Positions 1-8,002 of a DNA stretch of 64,000 bases are shown one piece after another. The DNA comes from an uncultured Dorea sp. Its GTDB lineage: Bacteria > Bacillota > Clostridia > Lachnospirales > Lachnospiraceae. The notes under the pieces were generated by a model. It saw nothing but the letters and a program-made list of their open reading frames with translations. It made no database searches and had not been told where the DNA came from. The first letter of the stretch is position 1, and each line of letters begins with the position of its first letter. Location: contig CANTDX010000008.1 in the NCBI GenBank assembly GCA_947652615.1, forward strand, positions 1-64,000. The letters are read 5' to 3'. A program made the position numbers and the translations under genes.

Positions 1-63
1 CTCGATAAATCCTATGTTCTTCCGTTTATTTCTTTTTCTTCATGAAACAACCCTAATAGTATC

Positions 64-906
64 TCAGAGAATCAATCCCGCAGCCGCGCCGAATCCAAAC
101 AACGTAAGAATGATCTTCAGGTTCTCCATCTTATCATGATTCACCCTGCACAGCACCGCGAGTCCGACTCCTGCCCCCGTACACAGGCCTGCGGTCACAG
201 ACGCAAATGTTATGGCCTTGCCCAGATACAGCTGCGTCAGTATGACCGAGGCCGCACAGTTTGGAATCAGCCCGATCACGGCTGCGATCACGGGCTGAAA
301 GATCGTATCTCCCAGTAAAAAGGCTGATAACTGCTCAATCCCGAATAATTCTACTCCAAGATTCAGCACCCCGGTAAATATAAACAGATATACAAGAATC
401 TCTGCCGTATGTCTCCATGCCGCCCGGACGATCCCGGTCTCTTCCATGCGATCTTCTCCATGTGTTCCCCACTCCCTGCGCAGGCTTCCCCTCTCCTTGG
501 GAACCGTAATCCACCTGGCAAGAAACAGGTCTGTCAGATAACCGGCGAGAACAGCGATCACGATCTTCGCCGCCAACAGCGGGCCAATCGCCGCAACCGC
601 ATCCGGATGCCCCAGCAGGATCAGCACCGCTTCGTCAGAAGTCGCTATGAATACCGACAGAAGCGTCCCCGTCGAGATGATCCCGCCCGCATAGAGATTC
701 GCTGCAACGACGCAGAATCCGCACTGGGGAATACACCCAAGCAGCGCCCCCGCCACCGGTCCTGCCTTTCCCACCTTCAGGAGTATCTTCTCGGTAAATG
801 CTCCCGAATACTTCTCCAATACTTCAATCAGCACGAAAGCCGCGAACAGGTAGGGCAGCATCTTCAATACGTCCAAACTGGTGTCAATGAGAATATCTTT
901 CATCAT
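64..906 (-). CDS. Putative metal/arsenic-type membrane permease (arsenic efflux / putative manganese transporter family)
   Basis: A 280-residue polytopic membrane protein. Two related halves each carry a Gly/Pro-Cys motif: GCIPQCGFCVVA near residue 57 and GLIPNCAASVILTQLYLG near residue 215, with hydrophobic helices between them and a charged cytoplasmic loop around residues 130-160. The duplicated motifs match the family annotated as arsenic efflux or putative manganese transporter; the actual substrate is unknown. It starts 3 bases after the stop of the upstream gene with no strong ribosome binding site, so translational coupling is likely. A second ATG one codon downstream is equally possible. 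Confidence 0.6.
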   Translation of the reverse strand: MMKDILIDTSLDVLKMLPYLFAAFVLIEVLEKYSGAFTEKILLKVGKAGPVAGALLGCIPQCGFCVVAANLYAGGIISTGTLLSVFIATSDEAVLILLGHPDAVAAIGPLLAAKIVIAVLAGYLTDLFLARWITVPKERGSLRREWGTHGEDRMEETGIVRAAWRHTAEILVYLFIFTGVLNLGVELFGIEQLSAFLLGDTIFQPVIAAVIGLIPNCAASVILTQLYLGKAITFASVTAGLCTGAGVGLAVLCRVNHDKMENLKIILTLFGFGAAAGLIL

Positions 907-909
907 CTA

Positions 910-1533
910 TCAGCTCTGTCCACGGTATACCGTCTCTAATAGATCCGCCGTACCTTCTATTCCAAACCTGCTTACATTCAGAAGCATCTGGTGAGACGAT
1001 ATGCTTCCCCACTCCAGTCCTGTGTGGGATTCGTAATAATATTTCCGCTCACGGTCGACACGCTTGATCTTATCTGCCGCCTTCTTCTCGGACAGATCAT
1101 ATCTCTTTGCAATCCTTTGTATCCGGTCTTCCATATCCGCACAGATAAACACATCAAGACACATCGGATGGCCCTTAAGTATCTGTCCCGCACATCTTCC
1201 CACGATCACACAGGGCCCTCTCTGTGACAGCTTGCGGATGATCTCGGATTGCAGCTCATATACCTGCTCATTCAAAGGCTGCGTGTAATCAGCCGACCGG
1301 ATCGCTTCCCGGTATTCCATCGGGGCGATCACATATCCTGTCAGGAAACTGTTCAGGGTCGTCTCATCTACTGCCCTGGCTGTCTCCTCTCTGATATCCA
1401 GTTTCTCTGCCGCCATCCTGACCAGATTGTTATCATACAATGGAATATCAAGCCTTGTTGCAAGGATATTGCCAATCTCGTGCCCCCCGCTTCCAAACTG
1501 ACGTCCAATCGTAATAATCTTGTGTTCTGCCAT
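910..1533 (-). CDS. Cytidylate kinase-like family protein
   Basis: A 207-residue P-loop protein of the cytidylate-kinase-like family, which is distinct from Cmk itself. The N-terminus holds the nucleotide-binding loop GRQFGSGGHEIG followed by the typical LDIPLYD segment; VIVGRCAG near residue 105 is the second conserved element, and a basic stretch with RIAKRYDLS resembles the lid region. The ATG at 1533 was chosen because GGAGGA lies about 7 bases upstream; a longer reading to 1581 has no comparable site. The substrate of these proteins is not known. It appears to be cotranscribed with the permease at 64-906. Confidence 0.75.
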   Translation of the reverse strand: MAEHKIITIGRQFGSGGHEIGNILATRLDIPLYDNNLVRMAAEKLDIREETARAVDETTLNSFLTGYVIAPMEYREAIRSADYTQPLNEQVYELQSEIIRKLSQRGPCVIVGRCAGQILKGHPMCLDVFICADMEDRIQRIAKRYDLSEKKAADKIKRVDRERKYYYESHTGLEWGSISSHQMLLNVSRFGIEGTADLLETVYRGQS

Positions 1534-1579
1534 AGGTATTCCTCCTTCCTGGTACAAACTACTCTTTACTGCTACTTCC

Positions 1580-1610
1580 ATTATACCCCTATTTCATGGA
1601 AAAATGCCAA
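1580..1610 (-). promoter_or_regulatory. Candidate promoter for the kinase-like gene
   Basis: On the minus strand there is a perfect TATAAT (1580-1585) preceded by TTGGCA (1605-1610) with a 19-base spacer, 2 bases longer than ideal. It lies between the niaR stop and the kinase-like gene, so the 64-1533 pair can be transcribed separately from the NAD operon. Confidence 0.4.
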
Positions 1611-1613
1611 CTT

Positions 1614-2126
1614 TTATTTCACTTCTACCAGATAATTCTTCTCCCGCAGTACATCTTCTATCATATCCAGAGTCTCCTCTTTGTCCGCAATCACCTTATG
1701 ATAATGGTAATTGGAAGTGATATTCTTAAGAGGCCTGGATTTGCCGCTATGGATGTCCTCTATGAATTCAGCCACCTTTCTTCTGGAATTAATATTCAAT
1801 TCCGCTTCTATCCGTCCGTATACTCTATGATTGATCATTACATTCTTGATCATTCCCCCAAGATCTACGATTGCGCACAATTCCTCCTCTAATTGTTCAT
1901 CCGTGTGCTGTACCTTGAACACCCTGCTCACGGAACCTGCCGTATTCAGAATATATCCCCTGTTCGTAGAAATGATGTCATAGCCCGCCGCACGGATCAG
2001 GGCTATATCCTGCACGATCACCTGGCGGCTCACCTTGTATATGGCAGCCAGCTTCGTACCTGACAGCGGAACCGCGCTCTTCTGAATCTGCGCAACGATA
2101 TCCTCTCGTCTGTCCAAACCGGTCAT
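1614..2126 (-). CDS. niaR: Niacin-responsive transcriptional repressor NiaR
   Basis: A 170-residue repressor. It has an N-terminal HTH_11-type winged helix (LSGTKLAAIYKVSRQVIVQD, residues about 22-41) and a C-terminal 3H domain with the His motifs QHTDEQ, NHRVYG and NYHYHKV that bind a metal and nicotinic acid in this family. NiaR represses NAD synthesis and niacin uptake genes when niacin is present. Its place as last gene of nadA-nadB-nadC-niaR fits an autoregulated operon. The ATG at 2126 has AGGAGG 7-8 bases upstream and matches the family N-terminus; an in-frame ATG at 2147 also has an upstream GGAGG, so the start is not fully certain. Confidence 0.9.
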   Translation of the reverse strand: MTGLDRREDIVAQIQKSAVPLSGTKLAAIYKVSRQVIVQDIALIRAAGYDIISTNRGYILNTAGSVSRVFKVQHTDEQLEEELCAIVDLGGMIKNVMINHRVYGRIEAELNINSRRKVAEFIEDIHSGKSRPLKNITSNYHYHKVIADKEETLDMIEDVLREKNYLVEVK

Positions 2127-2178
2127 AAATCTGCCCTCCTTCATCAAACCAATTCCTCCATGAATTGACTTCTCTCAT

Positions 2179-3030
2179 CTATACCGCGTGAAGGTTCTTA
2201 AGAGAGATATCCAGTATCGGTGCGGAATGTGTCAGCGCCCCGCTTGAGATATAGTCCACGCCCAGGGATACCAGGCGTCCGATATTCTCCTTCGTCACAT
2301 TGCCTGAACATTCCGTCTCGGCACGTCCGCCGATCACGCGGATCGCTTCTTTCATCTCTTCCGAAGACATATTATCAAGCATGATAATATCGGCGCCTGC
2401 TTCCACCGCCTCCTTTACCATGTCAAGGTTCTCTACCTCTACCTCTATCTTCCTCACAAAGGGCGCATACTCCTTCGCCATCTTCACAGCCCTGGCAACG
2501 CTTCCCGCGGCGCCGATATGGTTGTCCTTAAGCAGCACCCCGTCTGACAGATTATATCTGTGATTATATCCGCCGCCTACACGTACCGCATACTTTTCGA
2601 ATATCCGCATATTAGGCGTTGTCTTCCGGGTATCTAGCAGCTTCGTCCCGCTGCCTTTAAGAAGCTTGGCAACAGAATGCGTATAGGATGCGATCCCGCT
2701 CATACGCTGGAGATAATTCAAGGCGACACGCTCTCCGGACAGGAGGACTCGGATATCACCTGTTACCTTCCCCATCAACTGCCCTTTCTTCACTTCGTCC
2801 CCGTCCGCACAGTAGAACTCAGTTTCAGTCTTCTCATCCAGCAGTTGGAATACCCTTCTGAAAACATCCAATCCCGCTATGATCCCATCCTGCTTGCAGA
2901 TCAAGTCCACCTCTCCTTTTACCGCTTCCTTCATCACAGAATTCGTCGTCACATCCTCACTGGATATATCCTCTTTCAGCGCCTCCAGGATCAATTGATC
3001 CGCCTGCAGGGTCATTGTTATCTTATTCAT
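2179..3030 (-). CDS. nadC: Nicotinate-nucleotide pyrophosphorylase (carboxylating)
   Basis: A 283-residue quinolinate phosphoribosyltransferase that converts quinolinate and PRPP to nicotinate mononucleotide, the third step of de novo NAD synthesis. Visible family motifs are NYLQRMSGIAS (about 105), LDTRKTTPNMR (about 132) with the PRPP/quinolinate-contacting Arg and Lys residues, GGGYNHRYNLSDGVLLKDNHI (about 152) and the late barrel strands ADIIMLDNM and VDYISSGALTH. Its length is normal for the family. It starts 2 bases after the nadB stop, with AAGGAGAG upstream, within the nadABC-niaR operon. Confidence 0.95.
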   Translation of the reverse strand: MNKITMTLQADQLILEALKEDISSEDVTTNSVMKEAVKGEVDLICKQDGIIAGLDVFRRVFQLLDEKTETEFYCADGDEVKKGQLMGKVTGDIRVLLSGERVALNYLQRMSGIASYTHSVAKLLKGSGTKLLDTRKTTPNMRIFEKYAVRVGGGYNHRYNLSDGVLLKDNHIGAAGSVARAVKMAKEYAPFVRKIEVEVENLDMVKEAVEAGADIIMLDNMSSEEMKEAIRVIGGRAETECSGNVTKENIGRLVSLGVDYISSGALTHSAPILDISLKNLHAV

Positions 3031-3032
3031 AT

Positions 3033-4223
3033 CTATCTACTCTCCTTATCTTCTTCTATCTTTCTGGCTGCTCTTCCTGCGAACACCAGACTCTCAAGCA
3101 GAGAATTGCTTGCCAGACGGTTCGCACCATGAACACCGTTACAGCTTGTCTCTCCTACCGCATACAGCCTGTCCATCGACGTATGGCTGTCCGAATCCAC
3201 CCAGATCCCTCCCATAAAATAATGCTGGGCCGGCACCACCGGGATCCACTCCTTCGTCACATCATACCCCTCTTCCAGACAATGCTGGTAAATATTCGGG
3301 AAATGCTTTAAGATCTTCTCCCTTGGGATCGGTTCCATAGAAAGCCAGACATGCTCTGTACCCTCTGCTTCCATCTGTTCCCGGATGGCCTGTGTCACGA
3401 CATCACGCGGAAGCAGCTCGTCCACAAACCGCTCTTTCTTATGATTATACAGCACTGCACCCTCTCCCCGCACAGATTCCGAGATCAGGAATCTGCGTCC
3501 GGGTTTCAGGGAATAGAGTGTTGTCGGATGTATCTGAACATAATCCAGATTCTCCAGACGTATTCCATGCGCCTTCGCGATCCTGACCGCATCGCCGGTC
3601 AGATGCGGGAAATTCGTAGAATGCTGATAATTACCGCCGATTCCGCCGCTGGCAAGTATCGTATGATCTGCATAGATCTTAAGTGTCTCCCGCTGCTCCT
3701 GATCCGGCCCATCCGCCTTCCCGGCCAGAATTCCCGCACAGGCGCCATTCTCTTCTATAATATCTGTCATCTCCGTATACTCATAGATCGTCACGTTCGC
3801 GAGCTCCTTCACCCGCTCAAGCAGCGTACTGGTAATCTCTTCCCCTGTAATATCCTCGTGAAATAATATCCGCGGCCTTGAATGCGCCCCCTCTCTCGTA
3901 TATATGAATTTCCCGTTCTCCTGCTCGAACCGGACACCGTAACCGACCAGATCCCGGATCACTGCCCGTGAACCCCGGATCATAATATCCACAGATTCCC
4001 GGCGGTTCTCATAATGTCCCGCCTTCATCGTATCCTCAAAATAACTGTCATAGTCTTCCTCGTCTCTCTGTACACAGATTCCGCCCTGTGCCAGAAAGGA
4101 ATCACTGCTCTCCAGATCTGATTTGGTGATCAGCACAACCTTCATATCTTCCGGAAGCTTAAGTGCGCTGTACAAGCCTGCTATCCCGCTTCCTACTATG
4201 ACTACATCCGTATGTATCTCCAT
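3033..4223 (-). CDS. nadB: L-aspartate oxidase, short form
   Basis: A 396-residue flavoprotein that oxidises L-aspartate to iminoaspartate for NadA. It has the dinucleotide motif GSGIAGLYSAL at the N-terminus, LAQGGICV, the catalytic-region segment HSRPRILFHEDITG, ASGGIGGNYQHSTN, QIHPTTLY, and the C-terminal GANRLASNSLLESLVFAGR that ends the FAD/capping domains. The protein stops soon after this, so it lacks the C-terminal helical domain of the longer (about 530-residue) NadB proteins; short NadB forms are known in clostridia. The ATG at 4223 was chosen because GGGGG lies about 9 bases upstream and the flavin fold begins immediately after. Confidence 0.93.
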   Translation of the reverse strand: MEIHTDVVIVGSGIAGLYSALKLPEDMKVVLITKSDLESSDSFLAQGGICVQRDEEDYDSYFEDTMKAGHYENRRESVDIMIRGSRAVIRDLVGYGVRFEQENGKFIYTREGAHSRPRILFHEDITGEEITSTLLERVKELANVTIYEYTEMTDIIEENGACAGILAGKADGPDQEQRETLKIYADHTILASGGIGGNYQHSTNFPHLTGDAVRIAKAHGIRLENLDYVQIHPTTLYSLKPGRRFLISESVRGEGAVLYNHKKERFVDELLPRDVVTQAIREQMEAEGTEHVWLSMEPIPREKILKHFPNIYQHCLEEGYDVTKEWIPVVPAQHYFMGGIWVDSDSHTSMDRLYAVGETSCNGVHGANRLASNSLLESLVFAGRAARKIEEDKESR

Positions 4224-4239
4224 CTTCACTTTCCCCCGA

Positions 4240-5142
4240 TTACGCCAGCTCAAGCATCCGCTCAAGAGGTCTGACCGAACCTTCCCTAAGCTCTTTTGTC
4301 ACATGAATCTCATTTTCGCCGTTCTTCAACACATCTCTGATCTTCTCCAATGTGATCATCTTCATATCCTGACAGACTGGTTCTGTCTTGGTGAAATAGA
4401 ATCTCTTCCCGGGGTTCTGTCTTTCCAGTTCAAACCGGACCCCTGTCTCCGTACATACAATGAATTCCTGACACTTACTCTTATGGGCGTATGCAATGAT
4501 CCCGGACGTACTCCCGATATAATCCGACATCTCCCGCACTGCCTGCGTACACTCCGGATGAGTCAGAATCTCTGCCTGCGGGTGAAGCTCCTTCTCCTTC
4601 TGCAGCTCATGCACCGCCATCTTCTCGTGGACCGGACAGTACCCTTCATTATATACAAAATGCTTCTTTGGCACCTGCTCTGCCACAAAGTGTGCAAGAT
4701 TCCTGTCCGGTATGAAGAATATGTTCCGATTCGGCAGCGCTTTTACAATCTTCACCGCATTCGACGAAGTAACGCAGACGTCCGAATGCTTCTTTAACTC
4801 GGCTGTAGAATTAATATAACACACCACAGCAAGATCATCGTATTCTTCCCGCATCCTTTGGATCGTCTCTGCATCTGCCATGTGCGCCATCGCACAATCA
4901 GCAGACAGCTCCGGCATCAGGACTGTCTTGTCCGGATTCAGTATCTTAGCGCTCTCTCCCATAAAGGACACCCCGCAGAACACGATCGTCTGCTCCTTCA
5001 GATCAACTGCTGCTTTACTTAGATAGAACGAATCTCCGACATAGTCTGCAATCTCCTGCACTTCCGGGGCCACATAATAATGAGCCAGGATCACTGCATT
5101 CTTCTCTTCTTTTAATCTCTGGATCTCTTCCGTAATACTCAT
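4240..5142 (-). CDS. nadA: Quinolinate synthase
   Basis: A 300-residue [4Fe-4S] enzyme that condenses iminoaspartate with dihydroxyacetone phosphate to quinolinate. The three expected cluster cysteines are recognisable in VFCGVSFMGESA (about 79), YCPVHEKM (about 167) and EPVCQDMKM (about 255). Other conserved pieces are ILAHYYVAPEVQ, NSTAELK, CVTSSNAVKIV, HPEC and GTSGIIAYA. It is the first gene of nadABC-niaR; AAGGAGA sits 9-10 bases before the ATG. A near-consensus promoter lies just upstream. Confidence 0.96.
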   Translation of the reverse strand: MSITEEIQRLKEEKNAVILAHYYVAPEVQEIADYVGDSFYLSKAAVDLKEQTIVFCGVSFMGESAKILNPDKTVLMPELSADCAMAHMADAETIQRMREEYDDLAVVCYINSTAELKKHSDVCVTSSNAVKIVKALPNRNIFFIPDRNLAHFVAEQVPKKHFVYNEGYCPVHEKMAVHELQKEKELHPQAEILTHPECTQAVREMSDYIGSTSGIIAYAHKSKCQEFIVCTETGVRFELERQNPGKRFYFTKTEPVCQDMKMITLEKIRDVLKNGENEIHVTKELREGSVRPLERMLELA

Positions 5143-5173
5143 ATCCCTTGTCTCCTTTTTTAAAACTCACCCC

Positions 5174-5202
5174 ATTATATCACTGTATACTACATATGAC
5201 AA
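5174..5202 (-). promoter_or_regulatory. Sigma-A promoter of nadA-nadB-nadC-niaR
   Basis: Minus-strand -35 TTGTCA (5197-5202) and -10 TATAAT (5174-5179) are separated by exactly 17 bases, and the -10 lies about 32 bases before the nadA ATG. The -35 falls inside the last codons of the small gene that ends the upstream operon. Confidence 0.8.
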
Positions 5203-5432
5203 GACACATGAATAGACAAAGCGTCCGCAAATTCTCTCTTACTCATACACAAAACATTGAGCATTCCCTGCTGATCCTCTAACAATCCGCGGATCTCCCT
5301 GTCATTTTCAGCACAATGTTCCAGCATATATCCAAGCCGCTGATAATATAGATTGATCTCTTGGTCCTCCTCTTCCTCCTCCTTCTTAAGCCGCTTACTC
5401 TTCTGCCATAATTCCTCTGCGTTTTTTACCAT
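5190..5432 (-). CDS. Small charged coiled-coil protein at the end of the T7SS operon
   Basis: An 80-residue protein not recognised as a known family. It opens with a Lys/Glu-rich helix (KSKRLKKEEEEED), continues as predicted helix through RGLLEDQQGMLNVL, and ends with SIHVSCHM. The ATG at 5432 has GGGAGG 6 bases upstream, which supports real translation. It follows the lipoprotein gene by 25 bases and its 3' end overlaps the nadA -35 element. Its position suggests a T7SS accessory or immunity role, but nothing in the sequence shows this. Confidence 0.55.
   Translation of the reverse strand: MVKNAEELWQKSKRLKKEEEEEDQEINLYYQRLGYMLEHCAENDREIRGLLEDQQGMLNVLCMSKREFADALSIHVSCHM
5198..5219. promoter_or_regulatory. 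Possible NiaR operator at the nad promoter
   Basis: Directly over and upstream of the -35 element the minus strand holds two TGTCT units 7 bases apart, the second running into TGTCA. NiaR should act here because niaR is in the operon, but the family consensus was not matched by memory with certainty; the call is inferred from position. Confidence 0.3.
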
Positions 5433-5457
5433 TGACAGCCTCCCAATATCCAAATCT

Positions 5458-6207
5458 TCACTCCGGAAGAATATACACCTTCCCTCCAAGTATCCCGGAA
5501 TATTCTCTCTCTTTCTCCATCTTGATCCTATCCAGATATTCACATTTCTCTCTCATATTGTCCGTTGGAAGAAGATTGCCGGATGCATCGTATTCCATAG
5601 CATTCGAAATCTGCAGGACCAATGCCTCGTTGGGAATCTCAGGCTTCCTTCCCTGTGCCTCCGAATAGAGGAAGCAGCCTTGATCTCCCCGATTCCCCGG
5701 ATCCCTGACCCTTATGACCTCCTTATAGGTTTCCCCCGCCATCCGCTTAAGCTCATCCGTCACTGCTTCCGTTCCCTCTTTCAACTGAGTATCCAGAAGT
5801 TTTAGCTGGTCTCTCTCCAGATATTCAATGTAAAGATTGTTCCTCAGATAGATAAATTCCAGCCCCATCGTGGATTCTCTCTCATACAGATTCTTATTCG
5901 CAGGCTTCCGGCTTACGAATCCCAGACTGCTGTTCTTCAACTCCTCATCCAATGCTCCAAGATCAAGAACTTCCAGCAGATACGCATCCAGATTCGCCCT
6001 GTATACTGCCTGCATACACAGATAATACCGGCCAAGACCGTCTTGGTCTGTCAATCCCTTATCCCTGCATAATTCATAGTTATAGTAGTCTATATACTCA
6101 TTGTTCTGCGCATCTTTCATATCCTCCTCCTTCTGACATCCCTGTCCAAGCGGGCAGATCCCCAGCACCAACACAATTACTGCAATGAATCTAAGATACC
6201 TTCTCAT
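5458..6207 (-). CDS. Putative lipoprotein of the T7SS effector module (immunity candidate)
   Basis: A 249-residue secreted lipoprotein. The N-terminus has a basic MRRYLR start, a hydrophobic core and a lipobox-like LGQGC with Cys at about 24, so it should be tethered to the outer face of the membrane. The mature part is hydrophilic and mostly helical, with several Tyr-rich stretches and no catalytic motif recognised. It lies 24 bases downstream of the protease-like T7SS effector gene. Inference: an envelope-tethered neighbour of a secreted toxin could be its immunity protein, or it could be a secretion accessory. Confidence 0.6.
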   Translation of the reverse strand: MRRYLRFIAVIVLVLGICPLGQGCQKEEDMKDAQNNEYIDYYNYELCRDKGLTDQDGLGRYYLCMQAVYRANLDAYLLEVLDLGALDEELKNSSLGFVSRKPANKNLYERESTMGLEFIYLRNNLYIEYLERDQLKLLDTQLKEGTEAVTDELKRMAGETYKEVIRVRDPGNRGDQGCFLYSEAQGRKPEIPNEALVLQISNAMEYDASGNLLPTDNMREKCEYLDRIKMEKEREYSGILGGKVYILPE

Positions 6208-6231
6208 ATGCTTTCCCTTCCGGCATATCCG

Positions 6232-7668
6232 TTATATTTCAACCGACTGGATCCTTATATATGCATCCCTTGCCCGGTTCTTGTCCGGTTCCCTGTAATC
6301 CGAATCTTCCGGCGTGATATAATACTTCTCTCCCCAGGAGGAGACCTCGATCCTGCCGTCGTCCATAAGCCCGGTCACCGTCATCGCATGGCCGCCGTCC
6401 ATATAAGCCGGTTCGTCCGCTTCATCCACCAGCCTTACCGGGCAGGTACTTATAATGATCCGTTTCCCCTGACTGATCTCATCCTCACATCTGCTATAGA
6501 TCTCATCCGGCGTACACTCAATATTCTCAATCCCTGCCTGCAATCCATAACTCCTCATATATCTCTCAAACCGATAGGCCCGATCCTCCTGCGTTGTTCC
6601 CCTTCCAAACGTTGCCGAACTGTCCTCGCCGGCATTATATACGTCATATTCCCATCCGGCGATCCCTGCTCTATTATGATTATCACTGGCACAATACAGA
6701 TCCACGATAAGATGATCATAGTTGACATATGTGTCTCCATTTACATTTTCAAGAAACAGGGGGAATCCGAATATCTTCTCAAATTCCTCTTCATTTCTCC
6801 TGTACGCATCCACAATGATATTGGCAAATGCCACATATCCGCAGCCCTCGCTGTTCAGTTTGGTCAGCAGCATCTCGATCTCTTCATCCGAGTAATCCGC
6901 ATACTCTTCATAGCTTCGGATCAGTTCCCGCAGATTCTCCCTGTCAGAGGCTTCCCCTCTCTGCCATAAGGTATAGGGGCCGTTCTGATCCCCGCCTTTA
7001 TCCCTGTAGCACATGGTAAGACGCACACCTGCATTCATGATCTGTCTGCGCCATTCGCTCTGAAAGACCGGCATGTATCTGCCCATTTGGAATGCGCCGT
7101 CGATCTCGGACAGCCCTTTTTGTATCCAGGACCCGATCTCTTCACTGTCTGCAAACAGATGAGCCGTCGATGCCGCGATCTCATCAAAACGTTCCGTCTT
7201 TTCCAGCCATTTCTCATATAATCTCCGGCTGTTATCGGCAAGATGGGCGTATTGCTCTGCTTTCCTCCGGTAATACAGCGATAGCAGAGGCTCTTCTTCC
7301 GCCGCCATTTTTCTTCGGAAGAAGTCTTCGCCCGAGAGATAACTCTCCTTCATATGATTCGCATTTTCCATCTGACAGAAGATGTTCTCTCCATCCAGCA
7401 CCTCACTGCCCGCAAGATCGCCGAGACTTCTGTAATCCACCGCATCCGCGTCATTGGCAATCTGCATTCCTTCTATAAGAATCCTGTAATCCTCAAGCTG
7501 CTGCTTGAGTGTGTCAAACGCTGTGCTCTCTATCTCACTGTCTCCTGCAAACCGGCCAATACTCTGACAGACGGTATCAAGCGCCCTTTGATCCTCCTCA
7601 AGGCGGTTCGCCGCTCCTGTGCACTGACTCCTCAGTTCAGACGGATTCAGATAATCACTTCTTTGCAT
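6232..7668 (-). CDS. Putative T7SS effector with papain/C39-like cysteine peptidase domain
   Basis: A 478-residue protein in two parts. Residues 1 to about 200 are helical and charged, like the N-terminal targeting regions of LXG-type T7SS substrates. Residues about 270-478 contain what looks like a cysteine peptidase: EGCGYVAFANII with candidate nucleophile Cys276, GGHAMTVTG with His427, and VSSWGEKYYI, which resembles the papain-family NSWG motif but with Ser443 in place of Asn. There is no signal peptide. The start at 7668 has AGGAGG 8 bases upstream; an ATG at 7677 sits too close to that site. It lies just downstream of essC and a small LXG-accessory-like gene. Cell-wall or protein substrates are both possible. 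Confidence 0.6.
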   Translation of the reverse strand: MQRSDYLNPSELRSQCTGAANRLEEDQRALDTVCQSIGRFAGDSEIESTAFDTLKQQLEDYRILIEGMQIANDADAVDYRSLGDLAGSEVLDGENIFCQMENANHMKESYLSGEDFFRRKMAAEEEPLLSLYYRRKAEQYAHLADNSRRLYEKWLEKTERFDEIAASTAHLFADSEEIGSWIQKGLSEIDGAFQMGRYMPVFQSEWRRQIMNAGVRLTMCYRDKGGDQNGPYTLWQRGEASDRENLRELIRSYEEYADYSDEEIEMLLTKLNSEGCGYVAFANIIVDAYRRNEEEFEKIFGFPLFLENVNGDTYVNYDHLIVDLYCASDNHNRAGIAGWEYDVYNAGEDSSATFGRGTTQEDRAYRFERYMRSYGLQAGIENIECTPDEIYSRCEDEISQGKRIIISTCPVRLVDEADEPAYMDGGHAMTVTGLMDDGRIEVSSWGEKYYITPEDSDYREPDKNRARDAYIRIQSVEI

Positions 7669-7683
7669 CACATGCACCTCCTG

Positions 7684-7989
7684 TCATCTTGCCGATAAGA
7701 CCGGATACCGATTGCCGGTTTCACTCAACTGCCCCATCATCTCATCAAATTGTGTAAATGCCGCGCCAAGCCCCCGGATGTTCTTCACTTCCTGATCCAA
7801 CAGATTCCCAAGAGCGGCGATCCGCTCCTGGGACCTTCCGTATGCCGCCCTGCCCTTCTCATTGGCAGGAAGAGTTGTTTTATTATCCTGCGGCGTTAAC
7901 GGCACGTTCACAAGATAGGCTGCCGCGCCGCCAATCTGTCCTGCTTTCTCTTCAACCCTGCCCTGATCAATATTGATTCTATCTGCCAT
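7684..7989 (-). CDS. Small helical T7SS protein (SACOL2603/DUF3130-like, LXG accessory)
   Basis: A 101-residue helical protein starting MADRINIDQGRVEEKAGQ. It resembles the TIGR04197/DUF3130 group of small T7SS-associated proteins that are encoded beside LXG toxins and help target them to the EssC machinery. It is placed between essC and the candidate effector, with 15 bases separating it from each, as expected for a cognate targeting partner. The start at 7989 was chosen because AGGAGG lies 9 bases upstream and the family N-terminus begins here. The family call is from memory and not searched. Confidence 0.6.
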   Translation of the reverse strand: MADRINIDQGRVEEKAGQIGGAAAYLVNVPLTPQDNKTTLPANEKGRAAYGRSQERIAALGNLLDQEVKNIRGLGAAFTQFDEMMGQLSETGNRYPVLSAR

Positions 7990-8002
7990 TTCCTTTCTCC
8001 TC

